Origin: Treponema_I sp045599005
GTDB lineage: Bacteria; Spirochaetota; Spirochaetia; Treponematales; Treponemataceae
Length of the DNA stretch: 64,000 nt
Reading direction: 5' to 3'
NCBI GenBank assembly: GCA_045599005.1
Contig: JAZRVF010000018.1
Coordinates: 54,578-118,577 of the forward strand
Every line of letters starts with the position of its first letter. The first letter of the stretch is position 1. The notes below the pieces were generated by a model. It was not told where the DNA came from and made no database searches. It was given only the letters and a program-made list of their open reading frames with translations. Position numbers and translations under genes: made by a program. Below are positions 7,959-17,396 of the stretch, one piece after another.

Positions 7959-9431
7959 ATGAAAAAAGTTTTTTTATCACTTCTGTTACTGTCTTTATTT
8001 TCAGTTTTCTATGCAGAAACTTCCAGTTCAGAAATCCGGGTCTTACCGGATTACACTTCCATGGTGATGGACGTGGCCGCATACGATGACACAATTTATG
8101 AAGCAATTCTTGCTCTTTCATCTGATGACGATGATGATCCGTACAATATCTTCATCAATAAGTACATAGACACAGAATATGTTTCCACAGTCAGCATCGA
8201 AATTCCACCGGAGCAGTTTACAACAGGAGAATTCCGGGAAAACAGGAGTCATTATGAGCATCTTAAGGTTTTTCCCATCAATAAAGATGAGATCTGTGTT
8301 ACAGTTTATGCCTGTTTCTCAAACTGTCATTTCACTTTCCTGAGAATCAGGGATGATGAGATTATCTCCAGAAAAACCTATAATCTGCGGAATACATCCA
8401 GTTATGAAAGCACAGAATATTCTTATGACGGAAAAGATACAGTCTATTTTTCCTATAACGGTCAGCAGAAGTTTTCTGAGACAGGATGGGACACCTGGAT
8501 CATGGCTTTTGATCTGGATGGAAATGTAAAAGCCTATAAAAAACTGTTTACTTCCGGCTCTGATTCTGTTGGCGATATGTGCTCATTTCCTGACTGTGTG
8601 TATGTGAACTGCGAATTCGGAGTGTATTCAAAAAATAAAGCCCAGGCTGTTCTAAAACTGTCACCGGATCTGGAATTACTGGAGATATATCCATACAATT
8701 TAAAAGATTCAAAAGTCCATTACCTTGATTTATACAATAGCCCGAATAAACTGATTTTAAGTTTTGCCGGATCAGATGAAAAAGGAAACCGCGTAAACTG
8801 CAGATCTGTTTATGATTCAGAGATGAATCTGGAAGGAACCTTTATTGAGACCAGTCTTTTTGACAGAAATTTGACAGACGATTCAGAACCATTCGGTGAT
8901 TCTGTATACATCAGTTCGGAATATTATTCAGACAACGGGTTTACAGTATTGGGAGTCCATGATTCCTGGGATAATATTCTGTGGGGAAATCAGCAGAAAC
9001 CGGTTTATTACGATTATTTCAGATATGCGGATTTTAACAGCGTAGAAGGTTATAGATTTACTGATCCCTTTAAGTATGGTTCTGAAAAACGGATTTATCT
9101 GAATGGGAAACTTTTTATCTCCGGATACAGAACAGACAGCAGTAAAGGCATTTCAAAAGTCTCTTTCCATTCAGTATTAAAGGATAAGACCAGTGTGGAA
9201 AACATGCCTTATGAATATGAGAAGGTTGATTTCAATCTTTTTGACAGGACGGAGGCTTTTACACAGAAAGCGGATGAATTATTTGGAATTGTGATGCTGA
9301 AAGATGCAGAGCTTGTTGAAGAGGAATCTTCAGCCACTGCAGGTGTGACCAGACTTTCATGGATGAATGCGGATCCGGATGATCCTGAAATCCTGAAAAC
9401 AGTTCCGTCACTTCCATTCTCAGAAAGATAA
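7959..9431 (+). CDS. Secreted protein of unknown function
   Basis: The 490-residue protein begins with a Sec signal peptide (MKKVFLSLLLLSLFSVFYAE, cleavage after about residue 20). The rest is Asp/Ser/Tyr-rich, and spaced phrases such as WIMAFDLDGNVKAYKKL and AVLKLSPDLELLEIY suggest a beta-propeller. That fold is inferred from pattern only. I recognise no catalytic motif. The ATG is eight bases after TGGAG supplied by the upstream repeat. A bidirectional terminator separates it from convergent tyrS. Confidence 0.72.
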   Translation: MKKVFLSLLLLSLFSVFYAETSSSEIRVLPDYTSMVMDVAAYDDTIYEAILALSSDDDDDPYNIFINKYIDTEYVSTVSIEIPPEQFTTGEFRENRSHYEHLKVFPINKDEICVTVYACFSNCHFTFLRIRDDEIISRKTYNLRNTSSYESTEYSYDGKDTVYFSYNGQQKFSETGWDTWIMAFDLDGNVKAYKKLFTSGSDSVGDMCSFPDCVYVNCEFGVYSKNKAQAVLKLSPDLELLEIYPYNLKDSKVHYLDLYNSPNKLILSFAGSDEKGNRVNCRSVYDSEMNLEGTFIETSLFDRNLTDDSEPFGDSVYISSEYYSDNGFTVLGVHDSWDNILWGNQQKPVYYDYFRYADFNSVEGYRFTDPFKYGSEKRIYLNGKLFISGYRTDSSKGISKVSFHSVLKDKTSVENMPYEYEKVDFNLFDRTEAFTQKADELFGIVMLKDAELVEEESSATAGVTRLSWMNADPDDPEILKTVPSLPFSER

Positions 9432-9461
9432 AAAATCCGAAAGATAAAATATCAGAAGGAC

Positions 9462-9510
9462 AAAAAAAGGCGCCGTGAAGCTTCATGTGAAGTTTTCCGG
9501 CGCCTTTTCT
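9462..9510. terminator. Bidirectional terminator between the 7959 gene and tyrS
   Basis: AAAAAAAGGCGCCG (9462-9475) is complementary to CGGCGCCTTTTCT (9498-9510). There are A and T tracts on both sides and a smaller hairpin inside. Confidence 0.85.
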
Positions 9511-9526
9511 ATCTGGTGGAATCGGA

Positions 9527-10768
9527 TCAGCTGAATTTGATCAGATAGTTCTTTTTCTTTCCGCGGCGGATTACCATCAGTTTCTCTTCGATTGCCAGTG
9601 CTTTTGTAACAGGCAGTGTCTCATCGGTAACTTTGTCACCGTTGATGGAGATTGATCCGGCTGCAAGGAATTCACGGGCCTCGCGTTTGCTAGCCGCGAT
9701 TTTGTTTACGACAAGGAAGTCGATCAGTGCAACAGGTTCCGCTGAGGAATCAACCTCAACAGAAGGCATTGCGCGGAATCCTACCTCAATGTCTTTGATT
9801 GAAAGACCTTTAATGTTGCCGGAGAAAAGTGACTGACTGATCTGCTCAGCCTTGTTGTACTCATCAATTCCATGAAGATCGGAGATGATCTCACGTGCAA
9901 GAGCTTTGTGTGCCTCGCGGAGTTCAGGATGCTCCTTGTTCTTTGCCTCATACTCCATGATTTCTTCCGGTGTGAGGAAAGTGAAGATCTTGAGATAATC
10001 GATGACCATTGAATCGTCAACGTTGATCAGATACTGGTAAAGTTCGTAGGCTGATGTCTTGTTGATGTCCAGCCAGAGGGCATTGCCGGCGCTTTTTCCG
10101 AATTTGTTGCCGAATTTGTCAAGGACAAGTGGCATTGTAAAACCGTATGCCTCTTTGCCTTCAAGTTTGCGGATCAGCTCAAGACCGGTTGTGATGTTGC
10201 CCCACTGGTCTGCGCCCTCGCACTGGAGAATACAGTTCTTGTTGCGGTAGAGCCACAGGAAGTCATAACCCTGAAGAAGTGTGTAGGAGAATTCCGCAAA
10301 GGTGATTCCTGTCTCAAGACGGCGTGCAATGATGTCTTTTCCAAGCATGTAGCTAACATTGATGTACTTTCCGATGTCGCGGAGGAATTCCAGAAATGTG
10401 TAATCTTTGGTCCAGTCATAGTTGTTCACGATCTCAGCTTTTCCATCGAAAATCTTTGTGACCTGAGCCTTGATTCCGGCCATGTTCTTCTCAAGAATGT
10501 CTTTTCCAATGATCTCGCGCTCTGCAGTAGGACGGGGATCCCCGATAAGACCTGTTGAACCGCCTACCAGAAGGATGGGATGATGTCCTGCACGGGCAAA
10601 ACGTTTTGCTGTTACCAAAGAAGAATAATGACCCAGATGGAGACTGTCTGCTGTAGGATCAGTTCCCCAGTAAAAAGTGATTTTTTCGTTGTTGAGTTTA
10701 TCTGCGATATCCTCGCCGGCTACATCCTTGATAAGCCCGCGCCACTGAAGTTCCTCATAAAATGTCAT
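9527..10768 (-). CDS. tyrS: Tyrosine-tRNA ligase
   Basis: This class I synthetase charges tRNA-Tyr. The 413-residue reading has the HIGH-type motif HLGH at 44-47 within DPTADSLHLGHY, the tyrosine-pocket phrase LLQGYDFLWLY, QWGNITTG, and the KMSKS equivalent KFGKS. A C-terminal S4 RNA-binding domain follows (KREAREFLAAGSISING). A longer reading from 10858 lacks family similarity. The ATG at 10768 follows GGAG at nine bases, so I placed the start there. It converges with the 7959 gene. Confidence 0.95.
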   Translation of the reverse strand: MTFYEELQWRGLIKDVAGEDIADKLNNEKITFYWGTDPTADSLHLGHYSSLVTAKRFARAGHHPILLVGGSTGLIGDPRPTAEREIIGKDILEKNMAGIKAQVTKIFDGKAEIVNNYDWTKDYTFLEFLRDIGKYINVSYMLGKDIIARRLETGITFAEFSYTLLQGYDFLWLYRNKNCILQCEGADQWGNITTGLELIRKLEGKEAYGFTMPLVLDKFGNKFGKSAGNALWLDINKTSAYELYQYLINVDDSMVIDYLKIFTFLTPEEIMEYEAKNKEHPELREAHKALAREIISDLHGIDEYNKAEQISQSLFSGNIKGLSIKDIEVGFRAMPSVEVDSSAEPVALIDFLVVNKIAASKREAREFLAAGSISINGDKVTDETLPVTKALAIEEKLMVIRRGKKKNYLIKFS

Positions 10769-10942
10769 GATCTGCTCCTGCAAATTGTGAAAAATTAATG
10801 GCAGTTTAGCATTTTTGACCGTTGTTGAGCAATAAACGGTTTCTGTTCTGATATTCATGGAGTATGTGATTTTTTAACTGTTATAATGTGTTATATTAAT
10901 GTGTAAAACTGGAATATATAAGGCACAGAATATAGGAGAAAT

Positions 10943-11788
10943 ATGAAAAAGATCGTAATCTGTCTGACTTTACTTTTTTTTGTTTTTGGGACGGTTAATA
11001 CACCTTTTGTTTCTGCCGGATCAATTCAGGATTCTATAGATACTGCAAAACAGGACAGCAAAGACATAAGCACAGGAAGCAATGATAATTCTGATGAGGG
11101 TTCTTCAGGATGGTTCATTGAACTGATCGATTTACTTTTTCAGCTTTGGCTTGTGGACGTGGTCCCGGTTGTTTATGGCGGACATCCCTATGCAAGAAAT
11201 GATTTTTTGTATTTCAAGCCGATGATGGATGATCATGGTGACTTACTCTGGACACCGGGAAGAAGCTGGTGGGCAGTTGTGGGTGGAGCAGGAGGAATTG
11301 TCTATAACGGACTTAACTCAATCCAGCCCTGCGGGGAACTGACTTTTGATGCCCAGATTTTAAAATGCTTCGGTCCCTCACTTGATCTGCTGCTGATCAA
11401 CGATGACGGAGATCCATTGATGCTTTTCAAGGCAGATTACCGCAGCACAATCATTCAGACGCCAAATTTCTTATGGGATTGGTATCTGGGCTATGGAAAC
11501 AAGACAGAATACAACATCACACAGGACAGAGGATGGCTTACGGACCACGGTTTCAGCTATGGAACAGGAATAAAATTTTTCCCCGTTAAACCTCTTACAA
11601 TCGGAGCCCGTCTGGGTGGAATCGGTTTTGAAGATTACAGCATGGCGGACATTGATTTTGAAATCGGATGGATGCTGGATAACCGGGAGATCTATGCAAA
11701 ATACCGTCAGCTGAGTACAGGAGAATATGATACACCTTCCTACCACAAAACGGAGATGGTGACTTTAGGAATGCGCTGCTGGCTTTAG
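10943..11788 (+). CDS. Exported protein, possibly outer-membrane beta-barrel
   Basis: The 281-residue protein has a Sec signal peptide (MKKIVICLTLLFFVFGTVNT, cleavage near FVSA). A Ser/Asp-rich stretch follows, then alternating hydrophobic segments with many Gly and aromatic residues, ending in GMRCWL. That composition and an aromatic C-terminal strand suggest an outer-membrane barrel, which is inference only. GGAG lies five bases before the start, and TATAAT-like sequences sit in the gap to tyrS. A small AGTTAAT/ATTAACT hairpin (11787-11807) overlaps its end. Confidence 0.65.
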   Translation: MKKIVICLTLLFFVFGTVNTPFVSAGSIQDSIDTAKQDSKDISTGSNDNSDEGSSGWFIELIDLLFQLWLVDVVPVVYGGHPYARNDFLYFKPMMDDHGDLLWTPGRSWWAVVGGAGGIVYNGLNSIQPCGELTFDAQILKCFGPSLDLLLINDDGDPLMLFKADYRSTIIQTPNFLWDWYLGYGNKTEYNITQDRGWLTDHGFSYGTGIKFFPVKPLTIGARLGGIGFEDYSMADIDFEIGWMLDNREIYAKYRQLSTGEYDTPSYHKTEMVTLGMRCWL

Positions 11789-11883
11789 TTAATTTTTCTG
11801 ATTAACTGCCTTTGATTTTGGCGATAAATTGGTTTTATAAAATAGCCGGTCTGCCGCCGGTCACAAATTAAGGTGGTTTAATA

Positions 11884-14025
11884 ATGACTACAGAAGAAAA
11901 AATCAGGGATCTTATTTCCCAGATGACTCTTGAGGAAAAAGTGTCCCAGCTGGTTTATGAAAGTCCGGCAATTGAAAAGCTGGGAATTCCCGCTTACAAC
12001 TGGTGGAACGAAGGTCTGCATGGTGTGGCCCGTGCCGGTGAGGCAACGGTGTTTCCGCAGGCGATTGGTCTTGCCGCTTCTTTTGACAGAAATCTTGTGA
12101 AAGATGTGTTCACTACAGTATCAGACGAAGCCCGCGCAAAATACAATGCGGCATCCCGCAGAGGAAACAGGGGTCAGTTCTGGGGGCTTACCTACTGGAC
12201 TCCGAACATCAATATTTTCCGTGATCCACGCTGGGGCCGCGGTCAGGAGACTTACGGCGAGGATCCTTATCTTACAGGTGAAATAGGTGTCCAGTGTGTA
12301 AAAGGTCTGCAGGGTGATGACCCGGAAAATCTGAAACTTGCTGCCTGTGCGAAACACTTTGCGGTTCATTCCGGCCCGGAAAAAGACAGGCACACATTCA
12401 ATGCGGAATGTTCCCAGAAAGATCTGTGGGAAACCTATCTGAGCGCTTTTGAGAAACTGGTCGGAGCGGGAGTCGAGACAGTCATGGGCGCATACAACAG
12501 GACTCTGGGTGAACCATGCTGCGGAAGTAAGTACCTGCTCAAAGACATTCTCCGGGAAAAATGGCAGTTCAAAGGGCATGTTGTCTCTGACTGCTGGGCG
12601 ATCAAAGATTTTCACACAAACCATAAAGTGACTGACACACCCGCTGAGTCTGCAGCTCTGGCACTGAACAACGGCTGTGACGTGAACTGCGGATGTACCT
12701 ACCCTTCCCTGGTGGCGGCAGTGAAAGCAGGTCTTACCACTGAGGAAAAAGTTGACCAGGCTCTGACACGGCTTCTCAGAACCAGATTCAAGCTGGGAAT
12801 GTTTGACTTTGACAGAGAACCTTCGGAACGGGATCCTGCAGGAAACAGTCCTTATACATCGATCAAAGATGATGTGATCCGCTGTGACAGACACAAAGCT
12901 CTGGCAAAAAAAGCTGCGGAAGAATCAATAGTCCTGCTCCGCAATAAGAACAGTCTGCTGCCTCTGGACAGAAGTGCAAAGAAAATTCTCTGCATGGGTC
13001 CAAGTGCGGCAAACATCAATGCCCTTATCTCAAATTACTACGGAACAAGTCCTGAACTGGTGACAATTCTTGAGGGTGTCACAAAAAAAGTCTGCAATCA
13101 GTATGAGATGACCCTGGATTATCATCAGTGCTGCACAATGTATGACTACAACAAGAACATGGGCTGGACTGTCGGTATGGCAGAGAATGCGGACGTTGTG
13201 ATCGCCTGTTTCGGTCTGGACAATGCAATGGAAGGTGAGGAAGGTGATGCGATTGCCTCTGACAGCAAAGGCGACCGTGACAGCATTGAGCTTCCCGTAT
13301 GGCAGCTGGAATATCTTAAGGCCGTCAAGGAACGTGGCACACCGGTGATTCTGGTTCTGACGGGTGGAAGCGCCGTCGCGATTCCCGAAGACCTTGCCGA
13401 TGCGATTCTCTATGTCTGGTATCCGGGTGAACAGGGCGGTCATGCAGTTGCAGACGTGATTTTCGGTGATGCAGTTCCCGGTGGAAAACTTCCCGTGACA
13501 TTCCCTAAAAGCACTGACCAGCTTCCTCCATATGAAAACTATGATATGAAAGGCCGCACTTACCGTTATATGACGGAAGAGCCCCTTTATCCCTTCGGAT
13601 TCGGTCTCAGTTATGCGGATTTTGCTTTTGACGGACTGGTGCTTAAAAACGCGGCCGGCAGGGAAATAACTGAGGCAACAGAAACAGAACTGGAGGAAGG
13701 AATCACTGCGGAAGTGACGGTGACAAACAGATCCGCTTTTGCAGCAGACCAGGTTGTACAGATTTATGTGACACCGGAGAAAAGGCTTGATACAGATCCT
13801 GTTGCATCGCTGAAAGGATTTGAGCGAGTTTCTGTTCCGGCTGGAAAAACTGTGTCAGTGTCGGTGAGACTTGACAGGAGTTCTTTTGCAATGTTCAAAG
13901 AGGACGGAAGCGCAGAAGTCCGTCATGCAAAATACACTGTGATTGCCGCAGATGCAGCACCGGTAAAACGGTCTCTGGATCTGGGAGCCTGTGTGCCGGT
14001 GAAAGCCGGACTGTCAATCAATTGA
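11884..14025 (+). CDS. Glycoside hydrolase family 3, beta-xylosidase/beta-glucosidase type
   Basis: This 713-residue GH3 enzyme releases terminal beta-linked sugars from plant-derived oligosaccharides. The N-terminal barrel has YNWWNEGLHGVARAG, typical of the beta-xylosidase branch, then DPRWGRGQETYGEDP. The nucleophile is Asp236 in VVSDCWAI. The second alpha/beta domain carries WYPGEQGG and PGGKLPVTFP, and a fibronectin III-like domain ends the protein. No signal peptide is visible, so it probably acts in the cytoplasm on imported oligosaccharides. AGGTGG precedes the ATG. Substrate choice between xylose and glucose is inferred. Confidence 0.9.
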   Translation: MTTEEKIRDLISQMTLEEKVSQLVYESPAIEKLGIPAYNWWNEGLHGVARAGEATVFPQAIGLAASFDRNLVKDVFTTVSDEARAKYNAASRRGNRGQFWGLTYWTPNINIFRDPRWGRGQETYGEDPYLTGEIGVQCVKGLQGDDPENLKLAACAKHFAVHSGPEKDRHTFNAECSQKDLWETYLSAFEKLVGAGVETVMGAYNRTLGEPCCGSKYLLKDILREKWQFKGHVVSDCWAIKDFHTNHKVTDTPAESAALALNNGCDVNCGCTYPSLVAAVKAGLTTEEKVDQALTRLLRTRFKLGMFDFDREPSERDPAGNSPYTSIKDDVIRCDRHKALAKKAAEESIVLLRNKNSLLPLDRSAKKILCMGPSAANINALISNYYGTSPELVTILEGVTKKVCNQYEMTLDYHQCCTMYDYNKNMGWTVGMAENADVVIACFGLDNAMEGEEGDAIASDSKGDRDSIELPVWQLEYLKAVKERGTPVILVLTGGSAVAIPEDLADAILYVWYPGEQGGHAVADVIFGDAVPGGKLPVTFPKSTDQLPPYENYDMKGRTYRYMTEEPLYPFGFGLSYADFAFDGLVLKNAAGREITEATETELEEGITAEVTVTNRSAFAADQVVQIYVTPEKRLDTDPVASLKGFERVSVPAGKTVSVSVRLDRSSFAMFKEDGSAEVRHAKYTVIAADAAPVKRSLDLGACVPVKAGLSIN

Positions 14026-14082
14026 ATGTAAATTCAAGTTTTTGATTAACTCCCGGAAAACATTCAGGTAAGATAAATAAAA

Positions 14083-14141
14083 GGCTGTCCGATATTATGA
14101 AAGTATTGTGCGTTTCATCGTTTTGGGCAGCCGATTTTTTT
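14083..14141 (+). terminator. Terminator after the GH3 gene
   Basis: GGCTGTCC (14083-14090) pairs with GGGCAGCC (14125-14132), followed by GATTTTTTT. Confidence 0.65.
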
Positions 14142-14262
14142 GATGTTTCTCAAACTTGACGTAATGTGCTATACTTTCGTAAATTCAAGAGGAATTGCTT
14201 TTTGAATTTTCAGATTCTTTTATGGCAGTTCCGGCATTGTTTCAGTAATCGGGTGGTAAAAA

Positions 14263-15393
14263 ATGCAGATTATTCCAATAGCAAGTGGAAAAGGTGGTGT
14301 AGGAAAAAGCCTTCTTTCTGCGAATCTTGCGGTGGCACTTGGCAAAGCAGGCAAAAAAGTTGTATTGGCAGACCTGGATCTGGGTGCCTCAAACCTTCAT
14401 CTTGTTATAGGACAGCAGTCTCCGAAAACCAGTCTGGGAACTTATCTTGCAGGTCAGGCAGATTTCAACAGTCTTATTCAGCCTACTGATTATGACAATG
14501 TAAGTTTTATTGCCGGTGATGCAGAAATTCCCGGCCTTTCTTCACTTAAAATTGCACAGAAAAATGATCTGATAAAAAAATTCCAGAACATTGATGCAGA
14601 TTACCTGATTCTGGATCTTGGTGCAGGAACCCATCTTTCAATCCTGGACTTTTTCCTGCTTTCTCCCCAGGGAATAATTGTATCTGCGCCTACAGTAACT
14701 GCAACTCTGAACGGTTATCTGTTCCTGAAAAATGCGGTTTTCCGGCTGATGTACAACAGTTTCAAGAAAAACTCAAAGGCTTATCAGTATCTGGAACATC
14801 TTAAGACAGATTCTGCTTCGCTTCAGAAACTGTATATTCCCAAACTGATTGAGGCAATCAGAAAAATTGATCCCGCAAGTGCCGGTGTTTTTGAGCGCCG
14901 CATGGAGCAGTTTCATCCGCGCCTTGTGATGAACATGGTGGATGATCCGAAAGATGCTGACAAAGCGTACAAAATCCGGCGCTCATGTTCTGAATACCTG
15001 GGTGTGGAACTGGAGCATCTTGGAGTCATGTTCAAAGATCCCCTTCAGGATGTGGCGCTTTCATCAAGACTGCCGGTAATTGTCTACAAGCCCAACTCAA
15101 TCCTTGGTCAGGCCGTGTTCCGTATTGCAGACAAAATCCTCCAGTCAGAGACAATCCAGTTTGACAATGAAGCCCGTGACGATTCTTTTGCCGCAGCAGA
15201 CACAGAAGCTGAGACAGATTACGCGTCAAAAATGTCATATGTGGAAGATCTTGTGGGAACTGGTGCTGTTACCATGGCGGATCTGGCAGATACCATCAAA
15301 TCACAGAATTTTGAAATCACACAGCTTAAGAAGGAGAACATGCTTCTTAAAACAAAACTTCTCAAGGCTGCGGAACAAGGGTTTAAATTTTGA
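14263..15393 (+). CDS. MinD/ParA-family P-loop ATPase
   Basis: The 376-residue protein has the deviant Walker A SGKGGVGKS at 8-16, DLDLGASNLHLVIG near residue 45 and LILDLGAG further on, all marks of the MinD/ParA/FlhG group of membrane- or DNA-associated ATPases. The C-terminal 60 residues look coiled-coil (ITQLKKENMLLKTKLLKA). Family members position division sites, chromosomes or flagella. In a flagellated spirochaete an FlhG-like role is possible but cannot be decided here. GGTGG lies seven bases before the ATG, and the stop overlaps the TTG start of lgt. Confidence 0.82.
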   Translation: MQIIPIASGKGGVGKSLLSANLAVALGKAGKKVVLADLDLGASNLHLVIGQQSPKTSLGTYLAGQADFNSLIQPTDYDNVSFIAGDAEIPGLSSLKIAQKNDLIKKFQNIDADYLILDLGAGTHLSILDFFLLSPQGIIVSAPTVTATLNGYLFLKNAVFRLMYNSFKKNSKAYQYLEHLKTDSASLQKLYIPKLIEAIRKIDPASAGVFERRMEQFHPRLVMNMVDDPKDADKAYKIRRSCSEYLGVELEHLGVMFKDPLQDVALSSRLPVIVYKPNSILGQAVFRIADKILQSETIQFDNEARDDSFAAADTEAETDYASKMSYVEDLVGTGAVTMADLADTIKSQNFEITQLKKENMLLKTKLLKAAEQGFKF

Positions 15394-16379
15394 CACCGCT
15401 TTATATTGATTATCCTTCCTGGCTTTCTCCCTTTATTTTTCCCGGTGTGAAATTCTTAGGTTTTCTCCGCTGGTACAGTCTGATGTACGTATTTGCCTTT
15501 GGAACCGCATATCTCATCTTCAGAAAAGTGGTGAAAGAAGGCGCTCTGAATACAGATAAATATAAATGTTCAGAAGATGACGTGATCAGTTTCTTTACTA
15601 TGGGTATCCTGTTCCTTCTTCTGGGAGCAAGAATCATGTCAGTTTTTGTCTACGACACCAGCGGGCTGTACCGCGAAAAACCGTGGCTCGCTTTCTGGCC
15701 CTTTGATTCCCAGGGAAACTTCACGGGTCTTGCTGGAATGTCCTTTCACGGTGGTGTGATCGGTGGACTTTTAGGAATGCTTCTCTGGTGCATCATCCAT
15801 AAACAGCCGGTACTGAAGTGGATGGACGTGATGGGAATTGCAATTCCGCTTGGTTATACATGGGGACGTCTGGGAAACTTTCTGAACAATGGTGAACTTT
15901 TCGGACGGATCACCACAATGTCCTGGGGAATGATTTTTCCCGGTGCAAGAAGATTTTCCGCATCACTTGACTGGGTTCAGGAGATCATGGGCCAGATCGG
16001 AATGGAGGCAAGTGGCGGACTGGTGAATCTGCCGAGACATCCAAGTCAGCTGTATGAGGCATTTTTTGAGGGAATCGTTCTGTTTCTTATTGTCTGGTTC
16101 CTGCGTAAAAAGAAACCTTTTGACGGTTTTCTGACAGGAATTTATCTTGGCGGTTACGGTTTCTTCAGATTTTTCATTGAATACTTCAGGGAACCGGATG
16201 TTGAACTTGGTTACAGAATCGTTGCAGTTGAAGGTTCACCCACATACCTGAATGTTTCCATGGCAAATCTGTCCACCGGTCAGATCCTGTGCCTGGGAAT
16301 GATTGCTGTGGCTCTGGCGATAATGCTTACAGGCTGGTGTCTGAATAAAAAAACAAAAGGAAAGAAAAATGGAAAATAA
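15390..16379 (+). CDS. lgt: Prolipoprotein diacylglyceryl transferase
   Basis: Lgt transfers a diacylglyceryl group from phosphatidylglycerol to the lipobox Cys of prolipoproteins. The 329-residue membrane protein shows LRWYSLMY near the N-terminus, MSFHGGVIGG, the signature WGRLGNFLNNGELFG and a C-terminal GYGFFRFFIEYFREPD. The start is a TTG overlapping the previous stop; AAGGG lies seven bases upstream. It is followed by lspA, the next enzyme in lipoprotein processing, with overlapping ends. Confidence 0.93.
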   Translation: MTPLYIDYPSWLSPFIFPGVKFLGFLRWYSLMYVFAFGTAYLIFRKVVKEGALNTDKYKCSEDDVISFFTMGILFLLLGARIMSVFVYDTSGLYREKPWLAFWPFDSQGNFTGLAGMSFHGGVIGGLLGMLLWCIIHKQPVLKWMDVMGIAIPLGYTWGRLGNFLNNGELFGRITTMSWGMIFPGARRFSASLDWVQEIMGQIGMEASGGLVNLPRHPSQLYEAFFEGIVLFLIVWFLRKKKPFDGFLTGIYLGGYGFFRFFIEYFREPDVELGYRIVAVEGSPTYLNVSMANLSTGQILCLGMIAVALAIMLTGWCLNKKTKGKKNGK

Positions 16380-16911
16380 TCAGATCAAACCGGGCATCAA
16401 AGAAAAACTGATTCCTTTCTGTTTCTGTTTGGGAGTGTTTCTGCTGGATCAGCTTACAAAATTCCTGGTTGTGAAGTACATTCCGATTTACACAGTCAAA
16501 GCAAGTTTTTTCGGGGATTTTCTCCGCATTATCCATGTGCGTAATCTTGGGGCCGCCTTCAGCATAGGCGGTAATCTTCCGGAAACTTTGAGAAAAATAT
16601 TCCTGTCACTGATTCCTTTCATTGTTCTGGTTATGGTTGTGGTGATTTATTTCCGGAATAACGAATTCACAAAGTTCCAGCGCTGGATGATCTGCGGAAT
16701 TGCAGGCGGCGGATTCGGAAACGTTTTTGACAGAGTTTTCAGGGCTGAAGGCGTGGTTGACTTCATCGATTTCAAATTCTACGGGCTCTTCGGTTTCCAG
16801 AGGTTTCCCACATTCAATGTGGCAGACTCCTTTGTATGTGTCTGCGGAGTGCTTCTTCTGATTTCGTTTTTGAGAACTGTATACAAAGATAAAGAAAATA
16901 AACAGGAATAG
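16369..16911 (+). CDS. lspA: Lipoprotein signal peptidase (signal peptidase II)
   Basis: LspA is the aspartyl protease that cleaves signal peptides from diacylglyceryl-modified lipoproteins. The 180-residue protein has four predicted membrane helices. The catalytic Asp motifs are GNVFDRVFR (near residue 124) and FNVADSFV (near 153). HVRNLGAAFSI matches the conserved NxGAAF segment. Its start lies within the 3' end of lgt, indicating translational coupling. Confidence 0.93.
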   Translation: MENNQIKPGIKEKLIPFCFCLGVFLLDQLTKFLVVKYIPIYTVKASFFGDFLRIIHVRNLGAAFSIGGNLPETLRKIFLSLIPFIVLVMVVVIYFRNNEFTKFQRWMICGIAGGGFGNVFDRVFRAEGVVDFIDFKFYGLFGFQRFPTFNVADSFVCVCGVLLLISFLRTVYKDKENKQE

Positions 16912-16920
16912 GAAGGAAAA

Positions 16921-17205
16921 ATGACAAAGAAACAGAATACTTTCATTTTCATTCTGGTGGGAACATTGGTCAGTGTGCTTATGACACTTATTCTTATTGT
17001 TCTCTTCTGGTTTTTAGTGGCATTGATTTTCAGGAACAATGAATCAGCAATGAGCGTCGGAATTTCGCTCAGCATCATTGCTGCTCTGTTTCTGTCCATG
17101 TTCATCTATCAGAAGCTGGTTATATGGGCTGTGGGAAAATTCAGGCTTGAAGACAAACTGGATCCGATTTTCACCAAAAAGACTAAAAAGCCGAAAGATT
17201 ATTGA
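16921..17205 (+). CDS. Small membrane protein of unknown function
   Basis: The 94-residue protein has two hydrophobic segments (about residues 8-36 and 44-62) and a basic C-terminal tail (FTKKTKKPKDY). It starts nine bases after lspA with a GGAAGGAAAA ribosome site and is followed by a terminator, so it is the last gene of the minD-lgt-lspA operon. I do not recognise a family. Confidence 0.7.
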   Translation: MTKKQNTFIFILVGTLVSVLMTLILIVLFWFLVALIFRNNESAMSVGISLSIIAALFLSMFIYQKLVIWAVGKFRLEDKLDPIFTKKTKKPKDY

Positions 17206-17230
17206 TGAGAAATAACATAATCTGATGAAA

Positions 17231-17296
17231 ATAAAAAAGGCATTCAAAGCGGGAAACTGAATAGTTTTCAACCTGCTTCGGATGCCTTTTTTTTAG
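17231..17296. terminator. Terminator after the lgt-lspA operon
   Basis: AAAAAAGGCAT at the left pairs with ATGCCTTTTTTTT at the right, with inner GCGGGAAACT/AGTTTTCAACCTGC pairing. Tracts on both strands make it bidirectional. Confidence 0.8.
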
Positions 17297-17396
17297 TACA
17301 GTGACCGGTTATATGTGAAAAAAATACAGGAAGAAAGGCAGCGAAGCTAGCTGGCGATTTTGGCAATTGCTGACTGACTGGTAGTATTTTTTCGGA

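Noticed and set aside
9195..9205. TGTGGAAAA as a DnaA site
   Set aside because: The 9-mer also occurs by chance inside several coding regions (for example here, near 26507 and near 44607). Single coding copies are not treated as sites.
12121..12894. Reverse open frame (257 codons)
   Set aside because: Antisense to the GH3 catalytic domain; no ribosome site or motif.
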